Assembly: GCF_014646515.1 (NCBI RefSeq)
Contig: NZ_BMNK01000011.1
Coordinates: forward strand, 1 to 64,000
From: Nonomuraea glycinis
GTDB lineage: Bacteria > Actinomycetota > Actinomycetes > Streptosporangiales > Streptosporangiaceae
Length of the DNA stretch: 64,000 nt
Reading direction: 5' to 3'
Part shown: in pieces, positions 33,372-42,165 of the stretch
Numbering within the stretch: the first letter of the stretch is position 1
How the letters are laid out: every line of letters begins with the position of its first letter
Notes under the pieces: model-generated
What the model saw: the letters and a program-made list of their open reading frames with translations, nothing else
The model's database searches: none
What the model was told of the DNA's origin: nothing
Program-made: the position numbers and the translations under genes

Positions 33372-34352
33372 CTACCAGTCACCCTCGAGGGGCTTGCCGT
33401 ACCACGTCTCGATGAGACGGCGGGCGATGGAGACCGACGGCGGAAGACGCAGCTCTCCGGACTCCAGGGCCTCGGCCAGCTCCTCGCGGGAGAACCAGCG
33501 GGCTTCGGCGATCTCCTCGGTGTCGGGGGTCAGGTCGGTGGTGAGGGCTTCGGCGAAGAACCCGAGCATGAGGCTGCGCGGGAACGGCCAGGGCTGACTG
33601 CCGAGATAGCGCGGGTTGGTGACCGCGATGCCGACCTCCTCGGCCACCTCGCGGACGACGGCGGCCTCCAGGGACTCGCCGGGCTCCACGAAGCCGGCCA
33701 GGATCGACAGGCGGCCTTCGGGCCAGTGCGGGCCGCGGGCGAGCAGGCAGCGGTCGTCGGCGTCGCGGATCAGCATGATGACCGCGGGGTCGACGCGGGG
33801 GAAGTGCTGGCTCGCGTCCTGGGGGCAGACCCGGATGTGGCCGCCCGCCCGCACCTCGGTGCGGGTGCCGCAGCGCGGGCAGTAGTCGTGGGTGGTGTGC
33901 CAGGCCTCGAGCGCGACCGCGTAGACCAGCAGGCCGGCGTCGCGGTCGCCGAGCAGCCCGCCCGCCTGCCGCAGGCCGGCGGGGACCGCCTGGCCGTCGG
34001 GGGCGTCCCGCAGGCTCATGACGCTGGACAGGCGGCCGTTGACCTCGCCGGCGTGCCCGCCGGGCACGCCGGGCAGCGGCGCGGCCACCGCGAAGTAGGC
34101 GACGTCGTCCGCGACTCCCAGCAGATAGCGCTCGCCGGGCGGGGCCTCGGCGGTGGTGAGGAGCACGGCGTGGACCTCGTCGCCGGTGCGCCTGACGAGG
34201 GTGCGGCCGTTGTCGACGAGGAGCACCCGGGTCGCCGGATCCGCCCAGGCACGTTCCAACCAGGCGTCGTCGGCGCGCAACGCGCCCGATCTGTCGATGG
34301 TGCCGCGTGCGAGGAGCAGCGGTCCGATGAGTTGCTCTTCCGCGGTTTCCAC
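33372..34352 (-). CDS. nudC: NAD(+) diphosphatase NudC
   Basis: A ~326-residue NudC. The zinc-ribbon segment begins CPRCGTRT and has a later Cys and His (VCPQDASQHFPR) in place of the second CxxC. The NUDIX box GFVEPGESLEAAVVREV then AEEVGI is complete. SQPWPFPRSLMLGF is the array that defines NADH/NAD pyrophosphatases and NAD-cap removal enzymes. The GTG at 34352 follows AGGAAGGG; an ATG at 34376 is the alternative. Divergent from the siderophore cassette. Corresponds to Rv3199c. Confidence 0.92.
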   Translation of the reverse strand: METAEEQLIGPLLLARGTIDRSGALRADDAWLERAWADPATRVLLVDNGRTLVRRTGDEVHAVLLTTAEAPPGERYLLGVADDVAYFAVAAPLPGVPGGHAGEVNGRLSSVMSLRDAPDGQAVPAGLRQAGGLLGDRDAGLLVYAVALEAWHTTHDYCPRCGTRTEVRAGGHIRVCPQDASQHFPRVDPAVIMLIRDADDRCLLARGPHWPEGRLSILAGFVEPGESLEAAVVREVAEEVGIAVTNPRYLGSQPWPFPRSLMLGFFAEALTTDLTPDTEEIAEARWFSREELAEALESGELRLPPSVSIARRLIETWYGKPLEGDW

Positions 34353-34458
34353 GGCCCCACCCTTCCTAAATCCCATGTCATCCTATGACCTCGGGGTTGT
34401 CCGCCGATTACGAATCCACGGCTTCAGCCGGATCTTCGAGGGACTAGGATCTTGTGAG

Positions 34459-34477
34459 TTAGGCTAGGCTTACCTGA
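34459..34477 (+). promoter_or_regulatory. Iron box (DmdR1/IdeR/DtxR operator)
   Basis: TTAGGCTAGGCTTACCTGA matches the 19-bp actinobacterial iron box TTAGGTTAGGCTAACCTAA at 16 of 19 positions. It lies 21 bases upstream of the ATP-grasp start, so the cassette is predicted to be repressed when iron is sufficient. Confidence 0.88.
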
Positions 34478-34497
34478 TCCTCCGGGGGTGCCTCGCG

Positions 34498-35634
34498 TTG
34501 CGGCTCTACCTGACCGCGCTCAAAGCGACCGATTCGGTGACCGGCGGATTCCTGCCCGCCGCCCGCGCGCTGGGGTGTGCGGTGACGATCCTCACCGACC
34601 GGCCGGAGCGGCATCCCAGCGCCGTCGCCTGCGACGTGCGCGACCCGCGCGCTCTGATCGACACGATCGAGCACCTCGGCAGGCCCGACGCCCTCTTCTC
34701 CAACTCCGATCATCTGCAGGCGGAGACGGCCATGGCCGCCGACTACTTCGGGCTGCCCGGCAAGGACTGGCGGGCCTGCCTGACCGCCAAGAACAAGTTC
34801 CTGACCCGCCGCAGGCTCGCGCAGGCGGGGATCGAGCGGGTCCGCTCCGTCCGGCTGGGGCCCGGGGATCCGGTGCCGGACGGGCTGACGTACCCGCTCG
34901 TGGTCAAACCCAGGGAGGGGGTGGCCAGCGAGGACGTGCTGTACGTGGCGTCCGATCTGGCCGGAGCGGTCCGTACGATCAGGCGGCGACGGCCCGGCGA
35001 GTCGCTGGTCGTGGAGGAATATCTGGAGGGGCCGCTGCGCACGCTGGAGACCCTGGGCGACGGGGAGACTATCCAGGTGCTCGGCGGGTTCGCCACCACG
35101 CTGGGGCCGCTGCCGTACTTCGTCGAGGAGCGGCTGGACTGGGCGCCGGACGGGCCGCACGAGCACGTGCTGGCGGCGCTGCGGGCCATCGGGGCGGGCT
35201 TCGGCGCCTGCCACACCGAGTACGTCGACACCGCGCGCGGGCCGCGGATCGTCGAGATCAACTACCGGGTGATCGGCGACCACTGCGACTTCCTGCTCGC
35301 CGACCTGCTCGGCGTGCCGCTGTTCGAGTGGATCCTGCGGGTGCATCTCGGCGAGCGGGCGCCGCGGGTGCCCGCCGTCGACCGGTACGGCAGCGCGGTC
35401 AGCCTGGTCGCCGGCCGGTCCGGCACGATCACCTCGGCGCCCGGGGCGGAGGAGCTCGCCCGGGACGGCGTCCGGCTCTGGCACCGGCCGCTGCGCCAGG
35501 TCGGCGACCGGGTGGAGCGGACCCACACCAACCGCGACTACCTGGGCGTGATCAGAGCCGTCGGGCCGGACCGGGCCCGGGTGGACGCGGCCGTGCTCGA
35601 CTACCGCGCCACCCGGCCCTGGGTCGTCGGATGA
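34498..35634 (+). CDS. ATP-grasp enzyme of a NIS siderophore cassette
   Basis: A 378-residue ATP-grasp ligase. It has the pre-ATP fold, the first ATP-binding loop YPLVVKPREGVASEDV, the hinge VVEEYLEG and the metal-binding stretch RGPRIVEINYRVIGDHCD with Glu and Asn. It would form an amide from a carboxylate and an amine via an acyl phosphate. It is the first gene after an iron box, and the next gene begins within its stop (ATGA). This layout recalls PvsA of the vibrioferrin pathway. Start: TTG at 34498 with GGGGG at 34484; no ATG/GTG fits better. Confidence 0.87.
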   Translation: MRLYLTALKATDSVTGGFLPAARALGCAVTILTDRPERHPSAVACDVRDPRALIDTIEHLGRPDALFSNSDHLQAETAMAADYFGLPGKDWRACLTAKNKFLTRRRLAQAGIERVRSVRLGPGDPVPDGLTYPLVVKPREGVASEDVLYVASDLAGAVRTIRRRRPGESLVVEEYLEGPLRTLETLGDGETIQVLGGFATTLGPLPYFVEERLDWAPDGPHEHVLAALRAIGAGFGACHTEYVDTARGPRIVEINYRVIGDHCDFLLADLLGVPLFEWILRVHLGERAPRVPAVDRYGSAVSLVAGRSGTITSAPGAEELARDGVRLWHRPLRQVGDRVERTHTNRDYLGVIRAVGPDRARVDAAVLDYRATRPWVVG

Positions 35635-37160
35635 GGTCCAGGGAGGCGTACCTGGCCGCCCGGGTGCTCAACGCCCTGCTGCGCGAGGACTACGGCAGGC
35701 TGTCGGCCCGGGTGGGCAGGAGCCGGAGCGGCGTCGGACTGACGCTGGCCGACGGGCGGCTGGTGCGGCTGGCGACCGGCGCGCCGTTCCAGGACTTCGT
35801 GGTGGCCCCCGGCCAGCAGCTCGGGCTGGAGCAGGTGCTGGAGACGCTGGCCGAGCTCGCCGACCCGCAGGACGCGGCGGGCGTGGCGGCGTTCTTCGAG
35901 GAGTGCGTGGCGGCGCTGGCCGCCCTGGAGCTGCACGACGCGCACCTGCCCGACGTACTGGCCAGGAAGCCTTCCTACGAGTCGCTGGCGGCCTTCGCCG
36001 ACCATCCGGTCTATCCGACCTCACGGGCCCGGCAGGGGCTGTCGGAGGCCGATCTGCTGGCGTACGCGCCGGAGTTCGCGCCCTCGTTCGAGCTGCGCTG
36101 GGCGGCGGTGCCGCGCCGGATGCTGGAGCCGGGCTCCGCACTCGGGCTGCCCGCCGACGTGCGGACGTGGGAGCCGGGCTCCGCGCTCGCGCTGCCCGCC
36201 GACGTGCGGACGCGCGAGCTGCCGGACGGCGAGGTGCTCTTCCCGGTGCATCCGCTGACCGTGGGCGAGGTGCGCGGGATCGACGGGGTGCGGGTGCTGG
36301 AGGAGGCGCGCGTCACCGTACGACCCACGCTGTCGATGCGGACCGTGGAGATCGACGCCCGCACGCATCTCAAGCTGCCGCTGCCCACCAGCACCCTCGG
36401 CCTGCGCAACCGGCGCTCGATCAAGGCCGGCACCCTGCGCGACGGCGCCCGCGCGGAGCTGCTGCTGCGCGCGCTCGCCGACTCCGACGTGCTGATCGCC
36501 GACGAGCAGAGCCACGCGCACGCGGGGCACGAGTACCTCGCCTGGATGGTGCGCAGGCTCCCGGCCGGGAAGGTGGTGCCGGTCGCGGCGCTGGCGATCC
36601 CGGGTGTGCTGGCCGAGCTGGGCGACGTGCTGCCCGCCTACCTGCGCCTCCTGCTGCGCTGGAACGTACGGCTGTTCGTCGAGTACGGCGTCGCGCTGGA
36701 GGCGCACCAGCAGAACCTGTCCCTGGTCTTCACCGGCGAGGGGATGAAGCTGCTGGTCAAGGACAACGACGGGCTGCTGGCCTCGCCCGCCAGGCTCGCG
36801 GCGGCCGGGGTCGCGGTGCCCGAGTTCGGCGATCCCCGGATGCTGACCGACGACCCGCACGCGCTGGCCGACGTGTTCGTGACCATCACGCTCCACCTGG
36901 CGGCCGCCGCCATCGCCTTCGGTGCGCTGCCGCACGCCCGCGCGGCCGCGCTGCTGCGCGACACGCTGGCCGAGGCGCTCAACGGCTACGGCGACGACCC
37001 GATGGCCAGACTCCTGCGGGCCAGGACGCTCGACGCCGCCCGGCTCACCGGCAAGTCCATGGTCACCGCCGGGACGCTGGTGGCCAAGGAGCGGACCGGC
37101 GCGGCGGACGTGAACAAGTTCTACGGCACCAGCGGGCCCAACTACCTGAGGAGAGCTTGA
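35631..37160 (+). CDS. IucA/IucC-family siderophore synthetase (first copy)
   Basis: A 509-residue NRPS-independent siderophore (NIS) synthetase. Visible signatures are LFPVHPLTVGEVRG, LKLPLPTSTLGLRNRRSIK, EQSHAHAGHEY and EAHQQNLSLV near the ATP/citrate site. These enzymes adenylate a carboxyl group of citrate or a related acid and condense it with an amine or alcohol. The ATG at 35631 overlaps the ATP-grasp stop by four bases. Residues 166-195 are a 15-residue in-frame tandem duplication, which might lie in a loop. The product of the cassette is unknown. Confidence 0.9.
   Translation: MRSREAYLAARVLNALLREDYGRLSARVGRSRSGVGLTLADGRLVRLATGAPFQDFVVAPGQQLGLEQVLETLAELADPQDAAGVAAFFEECVAALAALELHDAHLPDVLARKPSYESLAAFADHPVYPTSRARQGLSEADLLAYAPEFAPSFELRWAAVPRRMLEPGSALGLPADVRTWEPGSALALPADVRTRELPDGEVLFPVHPLTVGEVRGIDGVRVLEEARVTVRPTLSMRTVEIDARTHLKLPLPTSTLGLRNRRSIKAGTLRDGARAELLLRALADSDVLIADEQSHAHAGHEYLAWMVRRLPAGKVVPVAALAIPGVLAELGDVLPAYLRLLLRWNVRLFVEYGVALEAHQQNLSLVFTGEGMKLLVKDNDGLLASPARLAAAGVAVPEFGDPRMLTDDPHALADVFVTITLHLAAAAIAFGALPHARAAALLRDTLAEALNGYGDDPMARLLRARTLDAARLTGKSMVTAGTLVAKERTGAADVNKFYGTSGPNYLRRA
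36126..36215 (+). repeat. 45-bp in-frame tandem duplication in the first IucA/IucC gene
   Basis: Units 36126-36170 and 36171-36215 encode EPGSALGLPADVRTW and EPGSALALPADVRTR. A few synonymous and two or three non-synonymous differences show the copies have begun to diverge. Confidence 0.9.
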
Positions 37161-38747
37161 ATGCACGGTCTGGCCCTCACCTCGCCCGCCGAGGAGGCCG
37201 AGGGGGCGACGCTCGCGGCGCTGCTGCGCTGCTGCGTCCGGGAGGTCGCCGGGCCGCGCGGCCTGGTCTGGCCGGCTCCGCCGTACGTGCTGCTGCGGGT
37301 GGGCGGCGAGTTGCTGCGGGCGCGCACGCGCGGCGGCGCGGCGCTGCGCTTCGAGGGGCGTCCCGAGCGGCTCGAAGCGGGCGCCTGGCACCCCCTGACG
37401 ACCGACGAGCTGGTACGGCTGGCACAGGCGGATCTGGGGCGTGGACGCGGCCACAACGAGGAGTTCGCCGGGCAGGTGGCGGCCAGTCGTACGGCCATGG
37501 CGGTGATCCTGCGGGCCAGGGCCGCCGCCGTGCCGCCGGCCGATCCGTGGCTGGCCTCGGAGCAGGCGCTGGTGTACGGGCACCCGTTCCACCCGAGCCC
37601 GAAGGCGCGGGGCGGGCGGGGGTGGCTGCGGTACGCGCCCGAGGCGCACGCGAGTTTCCCGCTCCGGCTGCTGGGAGTGCGGGCGGACGCGCTGGCGCAG
37701 GAGGGCGACGTGACGGCGCTGGACGGGCTGGGAGAGGCGCCCGCCGGTTATCGGCTGCTGCCCGCGCATCCGTGGCAGCTCGACCTGCTGCGGCCCGCTC
37801 TGGGGGGCGAGCTGGTGGATCTGGGGCCGGGGCCCGCCGTCATGCCGACCTCGTCGGTGCGGACGGTGTACGCGCCGGATGCCGGGGTGTGCCTGAAGTT
37901 CAGCCTGGACGTGCGGATCACCAACTGTGTACGGAAGAACGCGTGGTACGAGCTGGCCGGGGCGGTGGAGCTGACCCGCCGACTCACCCCGATTTTCCAC
38001 GATATTTCGCGAAAACATCCTGGGACGCGGTGGCTGCCCGAGCCCGGCTACCGCTCGGCCGACCTCGGCCCGCGCCTGCTGGAGGGCCTCGGCGTGATCG
38101 TCAGAACCGGGCCGTGGCTAGGCGGCTCCCCCGGCGTCACCCCGATCCTGGCCGGGGCCCTGGCCGCCGGCTCGCCCGCCCCGGAGGCGCTGGGCCGCGA
38201 TCCGCTCGCGTGGTGGACCGCCTACGTCTCGGCGGTGGCTCGGCCGGTGCTGGAGCTCTACTTCACTCACGGCGTGATCCTGGAGCCGCACCTGCAGAAC
38301 GTCCTGGTGGACCTGGACGCCTCCGGGCTGCCCGTGGCGGCCGTCTTCCGCGACCTGGAGGGCGCCAAGCTCGTCACCGGCCGGCACGACCTGACCGGGC
38401 TCGCTCCGCAGGTGGCGCGGGCCGTGTCGTACGACGCCGAGCGGGGCTGGGCGCGGGTGGTCTACTGCCTGCTGGTCAACCACCTGGTGGAGATCGCCGC
38501 CACGGTGGCGGGCCACGGCGCGGACGGCGAGGACGGCGCGGACGGCGAGGGGGAGATCCTGCCGGAGCTGTGGAAGGCGGCCCGCGAGATCCTCCTCCAG
38601 CAGGCCGGCGAGCTGGGCTGGCCGCTGCCGCTGTCCGACCTGCTGGCGGGCTCCCCGCTGCCGGCCAAGGCCAACCTGAGCGTGCGCTGGGCCAGGGCCG
38701 CCGACCGGTCCGCCGGATACGTACCGATCGCCAACCCGCTCGCGTGA
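37161..38747 (+). CDS. IucA/IucC-family siderophore synthetase (second copy)
   Basis: A 528-residue NIS synthetase distinct from the first. Motifs are EQALVYGHPFHPSPKARGG (the GHPxHPxxKxR signature), LLPAHPWQ, MPTSSVRTV, LKFSLDVRITNC, EPHLQNVLV and FRDLEGAK. It starts at the base after the previous stop, so all three genes form one operon. With two synthetases and an ATP-grasp ligase, the pathway probably makes a product with three amide or ester bonds around a polycarboxylate. No exporter, receptor or decarboxylase is encoded here. It ends 13 bases from the convergent adnB. Confidence 0.9.
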   Translation: MHGLALTSPAEEAEGATLAALLRCCVREVAGPRGLVWPAPPYVLLRVGGELLRARTRGGAALRFEGRPERLEAGAWHPLTTDELVRLAQADLGRGRGHNEEFAGQVAASRTAMAVILRARAAAVPPADPWLASEQALVYGHPFHPSPKARGGRGWLRYAPEAHASFPLRLLGVRADALAQEGDVTALDGLGEAPAGYRLLPAHPWQLDLLRPALGGELVDLGPGPAVMPTSSVRTVYAPDAGVCLKFSLDVRITNCVRKNAWYELAGAVELTRRLTPIFHDISRKHPGTRWLPEPGYRSADLGPRLLEGLGVIVRTGPWLGGSPGVTPILAGALAAGSPAPEALGRDPLAWWTAYVSAVARPVLELYFTHGVILEPHLQNVLVDLDASGLPVAAVFRDLEGAKLVTGRHDLTGLAPQVARAVSYDAERGWARVVYCLLVNHLVEIAATVAGHGADGEDGADGEGEILPELWKAAREILLQQAGELGWPLPLSDLLAGSPLPAKANLSVRWARAADRSAGYVPIANPLA

Positions 38748-38760
38748 TCGCCCCGGAGGC

Positions 38761-41700
38761 TCAGGAACCGGGCCGGGGAGGGCGGTCGGCGGGCTGGGGG
38801 CGGGTGGGGACGGCCTCGATGAGTGCCACCAGGCCGTCGGCGTCGAGCAGGTCCACCGGCCGCACGGTCCGGTTCGCGCGCACGTAGTGGAAGGCCGCGC
38901 CCACGCTCTCCAAGGGCACGCCCGCGAGCTGCGACCAGGCCAGGCGGTAGGCCGCGAGCTGCACCGACGCCACCCTGGCCGCCTTGCCCTTGGGCGGCTC
39001 GCCGGTCTTCCAGTCGACGACCTCGTAGCGCCCGTCGGGCAGCTCGAAGACGGCGTCCATCCGGCCGCGCACCAGCCGATCGGCGATCATGGTCTCGAAC
39101 GGCACCTCCAGGTCGAGCGGCTTCCGCTCGGCCCACTCGCTCTGCTCGAACCGCTCCTGCAGGTCGGCCAGCCGCACGTCCGCCTCCTCCGGCTCCTGGA
39201 GCAGGTCCAGCTCGAAGTCGTCGATGAGCCGCTGCTGGTCCCACCGGGTCTCCAGCCACCTGTGGAACGACGTGCCGCGCCGGGCCAGCGGCGCGGGCTT
39301 GACCGGGACCGGACGACGGATCCTGCGGGCCAGCTCGCGGGCGTCGCCGGCCAGCGTGACCAGGGAGGACACGGTGAGGTTGGTCGGCAGCTCGACGGTG
39401 GTGGAGCCGCGCCGCCGGTGCAGCTCCCGCTCGCGCAGCAACAGGTCGGTGTCGCGCTCCCAGGCGCGCACCCGCTCCTCCTCGAACGCCCGCAGCGCCT
39501 CAGCGCCTCGCCCGCCCTCCACGGACACACCGGCATCCCCCGGCACGCCCCCCGCGCCTCGGACGGCGTCCTCGGACACGCCCGCCGCGCCTGCGGCGCC
39601 TTCCTGTACGCCCTCCGCCGGAGCAGCCGTCATCACCCGGTCCAGCGCGGCCTCCACCAGGCGGGCGCCGTCGAGGACGGACTCGTACCGCAGCCCCTCG
39701 GGGGTGACCGGCCAGACGGCCTCGGCCGGCTCGGCCAGCAGCGGGTTCGTGGCGCCCTCGGTCACCTCGGGCGCCCAGAACGCGACCCGGTCGGCGGTGT
39801 CGCGGATCTCCAGCAGGAAGTCCGACGGGGCCAGCGGCTTGGAGGCGCTCCCCCACCGGTAGCCGGAGGCGATCAGCTGGTAGTGGGCGCGGGTGACGGC
39901 CACGTACGCCAGCCGCCGTTCCTCCATAAGGTCCCGCTCGCGGCAGAGCTCGTCGAACACCGCCAGCTCCTCCTTGCCGAGCCCGGCCAACCGGGGCAGG
40001 TCGGCGGCGTCGCCGCGCAGCGCGTACGGCAGCTTGCGCGGGTTGTCGGTCCAGCGGCTGTTGGTGACGGGCGTGGCGGGGAACATGCTGCCGCTGGCGA
40101 TCGTCCCCTTGGTGCTGAGGAGCTGCGACAGGCCGGGCACCACCACGACGGGCCACTCCAGCCCCTTGGAGGCGTGCACGGTCATCAGCTTGACGCTGTT
40201 GCTCTCGCCGACCCGGCCCGCCTCCAGCCCGAACTCCTCGCTCTCGGCCGCCTGCAGGTAGGCCAGGAACGCGCCGAGCGTCGGGTCCTCGGAGTCGCCG
40301 GCGAACCGGGCCGCCGCGTCCTGGAACGCGTCGAGGTCGGCCCTGGCGGCGAACGCGCTGACCGTGCCGCCGCGCGCCGCCACCTCGATGTCCAGGCCCA
40401 GCCTGCGCTCGATCTCGCTGATCAGGTCCGGCAGCGGCTGCCCGGTGTGGGACCGCAGCTGGCGCAGCTCGTGCGCGAGCGCGACGAGCCTGGTCGCGGC
40501 CAGCGGCGAGAACGAGCGCAGCCAGGCCTCCCGGTCGGGCAGCTCGTCGAGCGCGTCCACCAGGCTGCCGCGCTCCTCGGCCAGGTCGGCCACCACCTGG
40601 TCCAGCGGGTCGTCGGCGCGGCGGCCGTCCCGGGACTCGCGGTTCAGCTCACGGGCGAGCTCGCCCAGCGCCCGCAGGTCGGCGGGGCCGATCCGCCAGC
40701 GCGGCCCCGCGAGCAGCCGGGCCAGCGCGTCGCCGGCCGTCGGGTCGTACAGCACGCGCAGCGTCGCGACGATGTCGTTGACCTCGGGCACGGTCAGCAG
40801 GCCGCCCAGGCCGACCACCTCGACGGGGATGTCGCGCGCCTCCAGCGCCCGGCGCAGGGCGGGGAACTGCGACCTCTTGCGCGCCAGGATCGCCACGTCC
40901 TGCGGCTGGATGGCGAGCGTCTTCTTGCGCTCCTTCTCGCCCCAGGGCAGGCCGTCGGGGGCCACTTCCTTGCCCAGCAGCCCGGCGATGCCGTCGGCGA
41001 TCCACCTGGCCTCGTCCTCGGCCGTCTCGTGGAAGGCGCAGGTGACCCGGCCCCGGTCGACCCGGTTGGGGCCGGGGACCAGCACGGGCACCTCGCGGGC
41101 CTCCATCCGCAGCGGGAGCTGCACCCGCGCGGCGACGTCGAGCACCCGGTCGCCGTTGCGGAAGCTGACGCTGAGCTGCCGCACCGGGGCGAGGTCGCCG
41201 GAGCCGCTCCTGAAGTCCTGGGGGAAGCGGCGCAGGTTGCCCGCCGAGGCGCCGCGCCAGCCGTAGATCGACTGGCAGGGGTCGCCCACCGCCGTGACCG
41301 GGTGGCCGCCGCCGAACAGCGAGCGCAGCAGCACGAGCTGCGCGTGGCTGGTGTCCTGATACTCGTCGAGCAGCACCACGGAGAAGCGGGCGCGCTCGAT
41401 CTCGCCGACCTCCTTGTGGTTGGCCGCGATCCGCGCGGCCAGCGACATCTGGTCGCCGTAGTCGATGACCTCCCGGCCGCGCTTGAGCCTTTCGTACGCC
41501 TCCACGAGCGGCAGCAGTTGCTCCCTGGCCGCCTGTACGGCCAGCGGCTTGCGCTGGGCGGCGACCGTCCGGCCCGGCAGCGCGTCGTACCTGTCACGCA
41601 GCCACTCGCCCACGCGACGCACGTCGGGGGCGGCGCGCAGGTGCTCCGACAGCTCCCCGGCGAGCTCCAGCACCGCGGCCGTGACCGAGGGCGGGCTCAG

Positions 41701-42165
41701 CTCGATCCGGTCCATCGGCCCGTCGTACATGGCCACCACCCGGGAGGCGAGCTGCCACGAGACGGCCGGCGTGACCAGGCGCATGGTCGGCTCCAGCGCC
41801 TCGCGCAGGGCGTGGTCGGTGACCAGGCGGGCGGCGTAGGCGTGGTAGGTGGAGACGGTCGGCTCCTCGTCGAGCAGGGCGGGCTCGACCAGCCCCGCCT
41901 CCGCCAGCCCGTTGAGCCGCTCCCTGACCCGGACGGCGAGCTCGGCGGCGGCCTTGCGGGTGAACGTCAGGCCGAGCACGTTGCCGGGGCTGACCAGGCC
42001 GTTGGCCACCAGCCAGACCACGCGGCCGGCCATCGTCTCGCTCTTGCCCGAGCCGGCGCCGGCCATCACGACCATGGGTTCGAGCGGGGCTTCGATGACG
42101 CCGGCCTGCTCGCGGGTGGGCGGCAGGATGCCGAGTTTGTCGGCCAGTTCGACCGGGTTCAGCAC
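38761..42165 (-). CDS. adnB: AdnB-type helicase-nuclease subunit
   Basis: A 1134-residue SF1A helicase with a C-terminal RecB-family nuclease. Helicase motifs: VMAGAGSGKSETM, TFTRKAAAELAVRV, LLDEYQDTSHA, GDPCQSIYGWRGAS, LMTVHASKGLEWPVVVV and EERRLAYVAVTRAH. Nuclease: RGRMDAVFELPDGRYEVVDW, with the Asp and Lys of the DWKTG step and downstream Gln/Tyr. It pairs with the upstream AdnA for end resection of DNA double-strand breaks. GTG at 42165, overlapping the adnA stop by seven bases. An Ala/Gly-rich low-complexity linker sits before the nuclease domain. Corresponds to Rv3201c. Confidence 0.88.
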   Translation of the reverse strand: MLNPVELADKLGILPPTREQAGVIEAPLEPMVVMAGAGSGKSETMAGRVVWLVANGLVSPGNVLGLTFTRKAAAELAVRVRERLNGLAEAGLVEPALLDEEPTVSTYHAYAARLVTDHALREALEPTMRLVTPAVSWQLASRVVAMYDGPMDRIELSPPSVTAAVLELAGELSEHLRAAPDVRRVGEWLRDRYDALPGRTVAAQRKPLAVQAAREQLLPLVEAYERLKRGREVIDYGDQMSLAARIAANHKEVGEIERARFSVVLLDEYQDTSHAQLVLLRSLFGGGHPVTAVGDPCQSIYGWRGASAGNLRRFPQDFRSGSGDLAPVRQLSVSFRNGDRVLDVAARVQLPLRMEAREVPVLVPGPNRVDRGRVTCAFHETAEDEARWIADGIAGLLGKEVAPDGLPWGEKERKKTLAIQPQDVAILARKRSQFPALRRALEARDIPVEVVGLGGLLTVPEVNDIVATLRVLYDPTAGDALARLLAGPRWRIGPADLRALGELARELNRESRDGRRADDPLDQVVADLAEERGSLVDALDELPDREAWLRSFSPLAATRLVALAHELRQLRSHTGQPLPDLISEIERRLGLDIEVAARGGTVSAFAARADLDAFQDAAARFAGDSEDPTLGAFLAYLQAAESEEFGLEAGRVGESNSVKLMTVHASKGLEWPVVVVPGLSQLLSTKGTIASGSMFPATPVTNSRWTDNPRKLPYALRGDAADLPRLAGLGKEELAVFDELCRERDLMEERRLAYVAVTRAHYQLIASGYRWGSASKPLAPSDFLLEIRDTADRVAFWAPEVTEGATNPLLAEPAEAVWPVTPEGLRYESVLDGARLVEAALDRVMTAAPAEGVQEGAAGAAGVSEDAVRGAGGVPGDAGVSVEGGRGAEALRAFEEERVRAWERDTDLLLRERELHRRRGSTTVELPTNLTVSSLVTLAGDARELARRIRRPVPVKPAPLARRGTSFHRWLETRWDQQRLIDDFELDLLQEPEEADVRLADLQERFEQSEWAERKPLDLEVPFETMIADRLVRGRMDAVFELPDGRYEVVDWKTGEPPKGKAARVASVQLAAYRLAWSQLAGVPLESVGAAFHYVRANRTVRPVDLLDADGLVALIEAVPTRPQPADRPPRPGS

